NCBI GenBank assembly: GCA_964023275.1
Contig: OZ029913.1
Span: 49,665,976-49,729,975, forward strand
Reading direction: 5' to 3'
Origin: Norana najaformis
Lineage: Eukaryota > Annelida > Clitellata > Crassiclitellata > Hormogastridae
DNA: 64,000 nucleotides
This document shows, one piece after another, positions 49,301-61,300 of the stretch. The position numbers and the translations under genes were made by a program. A model generated the notes under the pieces. It searched no databases, was not told the DNA's origin, and saw only the letters and a program-made list of their open reading frames with translations. Position 1 is the first letter of the stretch, and the number at the start of each line of letters is the position of its first letter.

Positions 49301-52300
49301 AGACTTTAGCTTCGTGACAGTTTTGAAAAAGCCAAGACATAATAATAATAGTGATCTTGGTAAGTTTTGCACAACTGTCTTGGTTTCTTTTGCTACAAAA
49401 TTGGCCAGCTATGATATGAACTAGTAATGTGAAAGTCAGAAATGCACTTTCACTGAAAATTGATCTTTCTTGTCAGCACATGATGCCACATGTGCAGCTC
49501 TGCCTTGTAATAACTTCCTATAGAAAGAATCTATTTATGTGTTCTCACTGTGCAAGTTTAGATAACACTGTATTTGAGGATCTTGTGTCATTAAATGTAA
49601 TGATGTTTGAAGATACCAACTCAGAAACAGATACGTGGGTTGTTGTTTATGATTTCTTTAATTCCTTGTGGAATAAATTCCAAAAAGCCTGAGTCTTGTA
49701 CTGTCTTGGACTTCATGTCTTGGTCTCAGTCCTGGTATCCCACAGTCTCTGTTGGTCTCATTCTTACTACCCCACGGTCTCTTCCTTGGTCTCAGTCTTG
49801 GTACTCCACTGCCTTGGCCATAAGTCTTGCAAACAACAGTAAATATCTTTTCAGCGGTAGGCAGACATGACGCAAATGTAATTAAGTTATGAAAAAAGAT
49901 GGATGATGTTATTAACAGGAAGCCCATTTTCATTAAATGTTGGTGGGCAGCCATCAGGACGTGTAACTGAACGCATCGTCAGACAGCAGCAGGCCGGCAG
50001 CATCAAGACGGCTGGCAGCATTTGTGAGCTGAACATCACCCTGGCTGGTAGGAAATTATTTCAGTGTTAATAATTCAAAGATAGACTAAATACAGCAGAA
50101 CTAATATGAACACATTGTGTTTTTACATTTTTGCCATAAGGACAAATCCTTTGTCAATTCTTGATACTCTCAGCTAGAAAATCCGCCTCCTTTGGGATAT
50201 CCTGCATAGAAACTGGTCAAAATGTGAGAGCTGTAAGAAGTTTAATGAAATGAAAAGGTCTAAAAAGAACCTACCATGTATTTGTCGGTGTCGCTAGGGG
50301 TGCCACTGGTAAACCGATTGGTTAAAAAATTTTACAGGGCAGAGGTCTTGGTTTTATGATAACCGAATCAAATTTGTGGTCAGAGGTTTTGGATTTACAG
50401 TGGGTCAGAAAAACCCATATCTTATGCCTAAGCTGTATGGCTGTCAACACTAGGCTTCACAACCATGGCAGCCTCTGATGTAAAAAGATATAAATAAAAA
50501 ACTTGTTTACATTCATGCCACTGTCAGACTCCTCAGAACCCTGAAATCGGGTTTAAAGGATATTTAGGCTGAAGCACAGAAGTCACTAAATTTGTATATG
50601 ATCACCTTGTTACAAAAACTCATTTGGAACATGCCCAAAACTTTTTTTACATTTTAAAAATTTCTTCCCAGATATATTTCCCATATAGGCCTACCAGAAA
50701 ATCCAGTTCCATAGACATCTGGTTGTCCTAGATAAATTTAAGATACTTATTGTAGCTGCCAGTGATCCTAGATATACATGTATTTAAGATACTTATTGTA
50801 GCTGCCAGTGATCAGTCATCTGTGTTGTTTTTAATTTTTGCAAAGGAATCAGTGTACTGGATATAGAAGGGACAGTGACCAGTCCATCTGGTGTTACTGA
50901 AAAGTGTGAGGTTGTTGATCTGGGTAGCAACCGTTATACAATCAAGTTCTTCCCCAAAGAAACTGGAATTCATACTGTCAGTCTGAAGAACAAAGGCATA
51001 CATATACCAGGCAAGTAGTTATATCACATATCATGCATTACTACTGACTTAATTCTTTGTTACTAACTTCTGCTTTGGATTTGATTGCAATTCCATTCTT
51101 ACAGGCTTGCCAAAGTTCAGAATCCTTCAACTTCATTCCATTCCCAACTGTGCTGCCTGACTACTGGCTAGTCTGTCAAAGTCTTATATAATATGTCAGA
51201 TTATGTGAAGGACACACTTCACTGACTCCCCATTGAGAACAGAATAAAGTTCAAGGAATTCCTTCTGAGGTGGGCCTCGTTACTTGGCACCACACCGACA
51301 TTCCTCATGAAGCTTTGTGTTCTAGTCTTGAGTCTATCTCCTGCTCTTGGAGATATGCAGGTACCACATTTCTGCTAATCAGCTCAAGCTATTTATGCCT
51401 TCTCATGTCTTGGACCTTCTGCTTGGAACAGTCTTCTGTTCCACATACATACAGTTTCTTTTGACTCTGTTCAGCAAACATTTTCAGACTGTCTTAAAAC
51501 ACACTTGTTTTAGATCTCTCAGATAGTCATGCATGCAGCACCTTTGTGATCTCCTTAAAACACACTATGCATTGTGTCTTGACAGAACTGAGAAGAGACT
51601 AACACTTCGGTTTTGCAAAATTTTAGTCCTATCATTAATTTATTATACTTTCTTTTTAATCTAGCTAATATTTGGTTGTGGTTCCTTTTGCATAAAATTC
51701 TTTACATAATTGGCTCAAAACATGTTCTTATACCATTTGGTGCAACAAACACGGCAGTCTGAATTGACTCTCTGGTCACTTGATTTCGATAATTTTTCTC
51801 TTCATTTCATTGTTTTGTTATTTAGGAAGTCCGTTTCAGTTTACAGTTGGCCCAATTGTTGGTGGTGGTCCAGAGAAAGTTCGTGCAATTGGATCCGGGC
51901 TTGAAAGAGGAGAAGTGAACAAACCAAGTAAGTTAATCCCAATCTGTATGTGGGTGCCAATCAAAAACGAAGTTTCAAATTTGAAACTTCTTACCTGTTG
52001 AAATTGTTACTTTGACTGAGTGTTTATTCATCAAAAATATTATTTCAATGAAGTTATGTTTATGATTTGCTCAGTTTCATTTGAAATTTTGTTATTTTAT
52101 TCCTTTTAAAGTATTTTTAATTGCAAAACGAATGCTCGTAAAACCACTTGAACATTAAAAATAGAGCTCTACTGTTCAGCAGTGCACAGTTCAGTTATAA
52201 GTAGAGTTACATGTCAGTTCTGTGCCAGCCATGCAGTCATTTGCTACAGGCTGTTTTAATGTCACTTGTCACTGGAACAAATGTAGACTTCTTGGGGTCT

Positions 52301-55300
52301 GGTTAATCACGCTTGTGCTTCTCTACCACTTGCATTACAAGTTGTTTTTGTTCTTCCTGTTTTGTAATCATAGTGCTAAACAATCATATAAGTGAAATTC
52401 CACATTCAGCTGTGTCACTGACCACTTTCAGCATCATGACTTGGTTTTGACCCTGTCTTTAGTCATCAAATGATTGCCATGCAGACGGATGTTGTTGAGA
52501 AATTCTTGTGTGATAAAGAGCTGTCTGTTAGCAGTGATACCAGCCTTGGAAAAGGTTGGAAGAGACCAGTCAGATGCCTTCACCACAGATGGGTATGAAT
52601 GGTGGAGTCCAATCTGTGCTCTGTAAATTTCGGGCTATCCATGGCCTGAAGACAAGCCCAGAATAGAAACGGCTGGCAAAATGTTGTGAAACTGCACAGC
52701 TTCAGAGAGGGGTACACTATAAACGATGATAAATGCTTGAGCCCAAAAGGAATTCATTTTTGGAAGGGTTTAGGAAAAGCTTACTGAATACCATCCAAGC
52801 CTGCACATCTTCAAAAAGAGATGAGAGTAGTTGGAGAGAAGGAGTAGCTATGCAACTGTCAGAGGAAATCAGAAGCTGAGTGTCATGAGCATATTGGTGG
52901 CAGTTCAGTGATTGATCAGCGACCAGTGCACCAAGCAGCATAGCATGAGGAGTGAAAAGGAAAAGATCAAGCAGAGATGCCTGTGGTGTGGGGGCCACAG
53001 CACAAAACAGCCAGTGTTGAGGTAGAGTCCTTATGTGGTAAGACTGAGTGCAAGGACTCAAGTAAGATGCAAACCTGCTGAGAGTGGCACCCGAGAGTCC
53101 AAAGCAGTGCTCAAGATGGTACAGAAGTTTATCGTGATAACAATATCAAAGGCAGATGACAGATCGAGAAGGATGAGGGCAGTGACCTTTACTTTATCCA
53201 TCGAACAGATTATATGACTGTGGACACCAAGCAATGGAGTTTATGAACTTTGAAGCAGTCAACTTATTCTAGATTCTTATGTTTTTGATGCTGCACTCTC
53301 TGTAAGTTAAGGGCAGGATAAGATTCAGGATCCTATTCTTTGGGCTGGCCGGCTGCTTATTATTTATTTATTTATTAAAAGCACTTGTAACGCGCGCAAT
53401 GTCAGTACACCTGAATCTGAGGCGCAGATGTATGTTCGCTAGGGGCCAAAATGGACTCATGCAAAAGCCAGGATGAAGTAGTGAGTCTTAACAAGTGTTT
53501 TGAAAGATGATAGCAAGTTGGAAGTCAGGCCTTTTATGGTAGATGATTCCAAATGCGAGGAGCACAGCATCTAAAGGCACGTGATCCTACAATTGTCCTG
53601 AACCTAGGTTCTTGCAACAAACCAGTATCAGAACGCAAGAATCTGGGAGGGCGATATGGACTCAGCAAAGTAAGATATGCTGTGTGTCTGTCGTGAGCCA
53701 ACTATGTACTTTGAAGGTTATATATGACCTAATTATTGACAAGAGTTGACAGGGAGGCTTAAACCAGCACTCAGTGACATGAACTTTTGATCTAGACTTT
53801 TGACCTAGTTGTTAAGCTCCCAGTTTGGTCCAGCATGGAGGATTGGCCGCCAATTATTTTAGAGCATATCTTTTGAAATGTTTTATTGAAGTTTTGACTT
53901 GAAAAGGTTAATTTTTCTGTGAGCAAGTGAGTGGTGCCAAGGGTGTGGGTAGAAGCAACTCCTTGGGCCAGTTTTGCTGTGACATCTATGAATTGACTTT
54001 TGGTCTAGGGTTTCAAACCTTCAGCAAATTCAACTTTGCACATAGGTAGAACTGTTCTGTGTCAATGTCATTCCCAGTTGCTGTACCAAATATCTGGAAA
54101 CCTTCTCATAAAATTCAGCTCAGTGCTTAATATCAGTTTCATGTCAACCCAAGACTTGCCTCCTTCAGCAAGCTTAAGTTTGTTGAAGGAGGCTGGCCGG
54201 CCTTCTGTCTCACTGAAGTGGCCACAAATATGCCATCAGTTGATGAGTTGAGCATTAGGTATCCAAGGACGTTTTATTGGGTTTATTTTGGCATCTAATA
54301 AACTGGTTTATTGAGAAGCAATTTGATGGTCATAATTTAAAGAAGATTTCCTAAAATGCTGTATTACAAATGAAAATGTTGTTGATGTGCCAGATCCATT
54401 TACAGTTATCACAAGAGAGGCTGGAGCTGGAGGACTGTCGCTTGGTATTGAGGGTCGTTCGAAAGCAGTTATTGACTTTCAGGACAGACGAGATGGAACC
54501 AGTGATGTGTCCTACACAGTTACAGAACCAGGTGAGTTTTAGATCATACATCACTCACTTTTGTCGTAAGCCACATTTAATTTTTCTAAATCACAGTTTA
54601 AAAGGACTATGGCACAACACAACTTTTGCATGTTTACCATCTGTGTTTCGACTATAAAGTTTCGCGGCAGTGATTTTTGACAACATACTTTTGACGTATT
54701 ACCCCCATTTTGTGTTCATTACACTGGCTGCACATCGAGCAAAGAATCAAGTTTAAAATATGTATATCAGCAAATATTGAAATCAGTCAATGGACACTTT
54801 GACTATTGTTGTACCTTGCATTAGGACAGTGTTGGCCTTATCTGGCATTCTTTGTGGCTGGTCCTGGGTTTTGGAATTCACTGCTCAGTTTAGAGCTTTC
54901 AGTCAGTTCTTTATTTCTATTCAGGCCTAAACTTAAGACTCATCTGTTCAACTTACTTACCCACCATAGCCTGACTTCTGGTTGCCCTGACCTATTGGAA
55001 TTAGACGATGCTGCTCCAACATCTTTTCATTTTGACCATGGTTTCACTTAGAGACATTAAACTAGGGTGTTTGCCCACAATCTAGACATCAGCCATGATG
55101 CAAGTTTGACATGTTTTCCAGCATCTAGTCTAATGTAGTTTCATTTATGTGATGTTCAAAAAAACCTGAAATAGAAAGAATGATCAACAAGGCAACTCCT
55201 CAGCAATGCTCTTGACCCAAAAGCAATAAACCATCACACAACAGGCATGTGCTAAGGTTGAGAAGTATATCATGACAGCAACATTCTCAGACTGGGGATC

Positions 55301-58300
55301 TTATACCATAACATCAGCATTTCCAGACTGGGAAAAATACATTAACAGCAACATTCTTAGACTGGGTGCACTAAACCCTTGATATGCTTCTGCATGAATA
55401 GTTGTCACTGATGGAGCATGTTAAGTCCTTCTGCAGGTCTTGTCTTTACCAGTTGTATCAGATCAGGGTCAGTGCTCTCTGTGTATGTCTACCCACCAGA
55501 CTGTCTGAGGTCATTGACCTGTGAATCTCCTGTGCCATCAGGTATCATGGAATGGTGATTAGGTCACATGGTGTTGGGAAGGAATGGAGTAGGACCTCAA
55601 AAGTGGTAAAGGTTGCAGTTAGTTCCACACATTATGCACACAGATCTGCCTGATGGAAGACAGTGACCCCACTAACCCCAGAGTTAAAGGTGAGCAGATT
55701 GGAATCAGGCCATGGCACATTTGCTATATGACATCCTGTTAGTGTGGTCTTTCTTAGCAGTGCAATGTCCAAGGTATATAGGAGGATATATATTGAGGTC
55801 CTATGCTTATGGATATTTGACATTACATATACTCCGATGATATATACTCTGGCCCTGTACTTTGGGACATTGACGTTAACTGCAGATCTAGCTTTTGCCC
55901 TAACAGAAGTTCTCGCTGTCTGACCTATTTTACATAAAGATTTAATGAACTTTATTTTCTGAGACATTTCAGTCGCAACACAACAATGAAATTTGAATTT
56001 GCTCCCAACAGCTCTGACATTCAAGCTGAGTATGATTGGCTTAAACTCTAAAATAAATAATCGAAAGTTCTGACTGCTCCTAATTAACCTTATTTGTTAT
56101 TGTTCAGGTGAATACCTTGTGTCTGTTAAATTCAATGACCAGCACATCCCTGACTCACCTTTCAAGGTGTACATACTGCCAGCAGGTGGAGACAGCAAGA
56201 AACTTCATGTGCAGAACCTGCAACAGCGTGGCCTTCAGGTAGTAACTGCGGAATGCACCAGTACCTATGGTTGCTTCATGATGTGTGTTTCATTGCAATC
56301 TGTCATATAACTTGACTGCTTTATTTAATTATTATTACTCTTTGTTCTAGTGTCTTCTAGCATGCGTTGTTTGTTGTCAGTGTGGTCGTTTGTATTGTGC
56401 TAATAAAGATTACTTACTGACTCACTTATTTATATTTTGTCTTCCACATCACTTCATTTTAGATGTCACTTTGAGCCCGCATTTCAGTCCAGAAGTAAAT
56501 CATCTTGGGTTCAGTCATAAACGTATCGTAATCTAAAGATGTATTGAGCACCCAAAGAAAGCTAAGTCATGGGAACCAGCAATTCACAGGCACTCAGTCA
56601 AAACAATATCGGTAGTTAGGTACGGTCAGGTTCAGTTCCAGGTCATGATCCAAGGGTCAGGCAAGTAGATAATCAGAAGGCTATAGTGGATGGTGTTTAG
56701 AATTCAAGTGACTAGAGATGTAATGGGAAGAGGAGGAATCAGGATAGAATTTGCAGGAAGGAGTGTTTCAGTTTTGAAGGAGACTTGTGCAAAGATTGCA
56801 AGAGGTGCAGTGTTGGTGAATTTGTAGATTGGATTAGATAATTCAAGAATGCAAGAAAAGTTGAAGAAAGAATCAGATGAAACTTTTGAAGCATTGACTC
56901 CAACATTTTGTCTGTACTTATAAGTGATGTTAGGTTTTAAAGTAAATTTGGCATTGTGTGCAATATTTTCTGTCTCAAACTGCTCTTCCATGAGCCCAGG
57001 GAGTGCTGCTCGGTGAACAGAGCCATGTGCTGTGATCTCTTCAGCTGGCTGTTGTCTGTCTTCCACCTTAGCACAGCACAGACCAGGACTCTGAAATTGT
57101 CATCTATCAATCATGGATGAGACTTTTTCAAATGCTTTCGAGTATCACTTGCCATTCAGTCTACTGTGGATGAACTTTTCATTCTTTCTGAACTACTACA
57201 ACTCTTAGGCTGGCAAGGAGTGCCTTTAAGAGTTTTACTTAACTAATTAACTAACGTTCTTTGTCAGAGAAATGTTAATTTCTATTCTAATCTAATCTAA
57301 CCTAATCTAACGATTTCTTTAGGACCATTGTCATAATACACAAGGCTTCAAATGTTGGCGATGTGCAGGTGCTGTGCTTGCAAACGTCAGCCTGAGTGAG
57401 CCCACTATGCCTTCTGTGCCAGACCTTCCTACTGGAACAGTTTTCCATTGCATTTTCATACTGCTACATTTGACTCATTTCAACGTTAATTGTCTGCTAC
57501 CTTAATATGCATTCGTTTGGATCATTAGATAGCCATGTGTGCAGCACTTTTGTGAGGTACTTTAAAGGGGCTATATTTAAGTGTAGTGATACGTACATAC
57601 ATTGCAGGTTTTGATGGAAAGGGCACCAAGAACAAATGTACATTTATACTGCTTTACTGAAGCATCAGTTTACTTGTCTGCAGCAAATAAAGGCTGTTCA
57701 ATGAAGGATGAGTTAACACATTTGTGACTGGCACTGAATGTGTTAAGGACTTGCTTCTTGTTCTGCTGGTGCAGATTCAAACCTTCCTTGAGATGGTCAC
57801 TGCTATTCTACCTAAAACACAGATCATCCATTTGCCTTCACAGAAACCTCATGTTTCACATTTAATGCGCTCTTATGAAATCTACATCCAGTTTTGATTT
57901 TTATTTGCATTAAAGCAAGCATTGATATTGGTCTCATTATTGTGTTGACTGACAACTGATCATATTTGTGTGGTTATTAAGGTCAACACTGCAACCCAGT
58001 TCACCGTTGATTTCAATGGTGCCCAAGGTCAGCTGAAGGCCAAAGTGATAGCTCCCTCTGGTGCTGAAACAGAAGCCACCGTGCACGAAGTACAGAGAGG
58101 TACACATACTACATTCCTAGAACTTTGATCAACTTCTAGTTTTGGTTCATTTATGTAATAACAGAAGCTGTTGTTGTGTTCATAGTGCAAACACATTTGT
58201 ATGTATGCTCTTTGTTGCTTAGACAACATGGAATCAGAGTAGTTCCTTAGTGACCAAATTAAAATGTTAGCAACTGACTTAAAATTCTAAATATATAACT

Positions 58301-61300
58301 AGAACTCCCAGGGTAAGTGCTAAAGTCAGTTACTGGAATTTATCATGCTAGCTCTGTAGTCAGTAACTCAAAACTCTGGAATATACCCAATTTTTTTAAA
58401 GCCTTTGTTTGAAAAGTTGATTCCGTTTCATATGCTGTCAGAAACCATGGTTTAATCCACTTAAATATTGCAAAATTTAAAGAACTGAATAGCTTTTAGC
58501 AATGAAAATTAAGTTTTAATGAGGCTGTTTCATGAGGCAAACACTGTTGCACACGCTACATTTTAGGTTAGATCTCGAAAGGCTGCACCCTAAGGACATC
58601 CTAACCAAAGCTGTTGGAGTTGGTGGTCTTCAAGACTGATATTAAATTCAAGAATCTGCACCTAAGAAATAGTTTAAATGTCTGTAACAACCAGTGTCAA
58701 TGCCCCTAACTCCTGCTTAGAAGTATTTGTTGACATTTTACCAAAGATTAGGCCAGTTCAAGTGGCTGTTTCTGGTTGCAGAATACATGTAATTGGACAT
58801 GCCTCAGCTTTTCCTATTTTAGGTCATTATATATATATATTATATATATAGATGGGTTCCTTTATAAGCCTATGCATGTACATATGTTATATGTAGCAGT
58901 ACACAGCATATGTAACTGTTGCTTTGGTTTTGTTCAGCAACAATGAGCTTTTTCAGTTACTGCATGGTCCATTTATAAGAAACTATTCCTCATCTGTTGA
59001 GCTCCCTTTTATATTGTTTTGGTGGGATCTTTCAGCAAGTTAACTGCCATAGGCTGTATCTCTGTTGAACTTTGGGAAATTGGTCTGGCATTTGAATAGG
59101 CCTTGCACTGAAATGTTGCATAGCAAATATAACATCCAAGTTACTGTTATTTACATGCATGTATAGACAGCCTTACTGTGATGGAGTTATTAGTCTTTCC
59201 TGTATGTGTGTGTGTGTGTGCGCGTGTGAAGACACTTAATATAGCACCTTTTAAGTACCTCCCAAACGTGCTACACAAAGTAACAATGCTATTTCTGGGC
59301 TGTTGTAAGAAGTCCAGTTTCTGACTGAACTTAATATGATTTATGATGGTTGCATGAAAGCAGAAGATAGTTTTTGAAGCACAGAAACAAATGTTGCATG
59401 TATTTCTTTACATTGAATGTTCTTCATTTTCTGTTTGCAGATCGTTATGCTGTGAATTTCGTACCTCGTGAGAGTGGTGTGCATTATGTTCATCTTACTC
59501 TGAATGGTGTTCATGTCCCTGGAAGTCCATATCCTGTTCAGGTGGGACGACTGGATGCCGATGCAAGTCGTGTCCGTGCATACGGAGATGGACTTCACAA
59601 GGGACAGACTGGTAAGATGATTGCAGAGCTCAGTTTCTGGACACCAGCATCAGAGCCAGGGGCATAACTTTGGTCTAGAAAGTTTTTCTTTTACGTAATA
59701 GTTACTGTTTGGCTAATATCATAAAGCCATTGGAGAATGCCAAGCTCATACTAAACTTTATAGGCATTGTTTATTCACAATAAGAAAAAGTTAGAGTACC
59801 CCAGTCCAAAATATGGGGCATGTGTGTGTGCATGGGTACCCAAAACCTCATAAAATTATGCCTATGATCAGAGCTCTTTTCAGAACATCATACTCTTCAG
59901 GACATATGCTGTAAATGCACTACAAAACATGATTGCCAAGTCAGTCCATTCTTTCTTCATCATCATGAGGAAATCCAGTTATTTAAGTATTCCTGTATGT
60001 ATCATGACACGTAATATAGAACCTTTTAAGCACCTCACAAAAGTACTGCACGCATGACTATTTGACTGATCTAAACGAGTGAGTTTTAAGGCAGTTTGGA
60101 AATGTTTTGCTGAACAGAGTAAAATGCAACTGTACAGATGTGCAGCAGAACACTTCCAAGAGGAAAGACCAAGACATAACAAAGCACAATGGGCCTGAAT
60201 TGATGTGTGGAAGCATAGCACCTGTATATCTTCATTAGCAGCAGAGTGCAACGATCGCTGACCTGGGCGGCTTAAGACTGGAACACATAGCTCCATGAAG
60301 CATCTTCTTCATTCCAAAACTGGTGTTACTTGGGCTCAGCAACTAACGGCAACTTCCAAATTCCAGCAAAAAAACCCTAAACAGTAGGGTTCACAAAGTT
60401 TCACAGTTGCTGGACCATCTGTCTGGAATAGCCTACCGTCTCGCATCCATAATCACCAGCTATCAGTAGATAGGTATAGTGAAGGACTTTAAACTAATAC
60501 ATTGCGCACTCGTTAACGCGAAGTTGTGGAGAGACATGCCTTTGAAACCACGTGTAAACCAGTTCGCACGTTAAATGGGCCAATGTTGAAATATATCGCC
60601 TCTGCTACTCGTTCGCCCACACTCCCCATCCCACGCTGTTCCCTCCAGCCAAGCTCCTCTTTGCACGGCAAGCAGGTCTGTACTCAGCTGGCCGCCCAGC
60701 CAGGCAATCCCTCTGCAGTCGCGCCGGTCAACCTATACCTGCCTTGTTCTGTCAATTCCCCTCCTAACCGGTTAAAACCGGTTCCAGCCAGGCTTCTTTG
60801 TCCATCCTTCCTGCCCTAATTAGCTCCCTCCCGCGGTTGAGTCACATGGCCGTTTATTTAGAAGACACCCTCCCGCTCGGGAATGAATGGAATGTTACAG
60901 TTCCAGAGTACGTCTCCACTGTTTTAATTAGCCTTAATCCCGGTAGTAAAACGCGTTAACCGATACGGCGTGTTAAGTTAATAGCTTTGGGGGACATACA
61001 ACCACTTTGCATTATGCGGAATCGCGGGTAAACCGGGGGCGCATTAACACGACCGCACTGTATCATTTTGTGATATACGTAACATATTACCCCATCATTC
61101 TATAACCATAAGCAAAATATGTGGAATATTTGTTTGAATAATGTCGCCTTTATCACATTGGTTGGCAAAACTCTGCAGCCTGTGATAACACCAAAGATTC
61201 TACAAGAGTTTCTCAGAGGCTTTTCTAAAGGTGCTATAAAAACAAGCAATTTCAAAAGTCGCCAGGCTGTGTTTCTATGTGGTTAAACATATGGCTTCTC

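Larger units (their letters stand above)
51928..54393. other. Intron 26: LINE remnants and a repeat unit
   Basis: Phase 1 intron. LINE RT fragment (about 52560-53240, -), LINE 3' end (53357-53690, -) and a unit of the 1-1000 repeat (53780-53960). Nothing is recognised in 51930-52450 or 53970-54390. Confidence 0.7.

Noticed and set aside
55632-56024. 130-residue open frame on the - strand in intron 27
   Set aside because: No motif and no family resemblance; it ends close to the exon 28 acceptor and looks like chance.
56704-57066. 120-residue open frame on the - strand in intron 28
   Set aside because: No recognisable domain, codon bias or splice context; open frames of this length are expected a few times in 64 kb of this composition. 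I would reconsider it if transcripts or conservation appeared.
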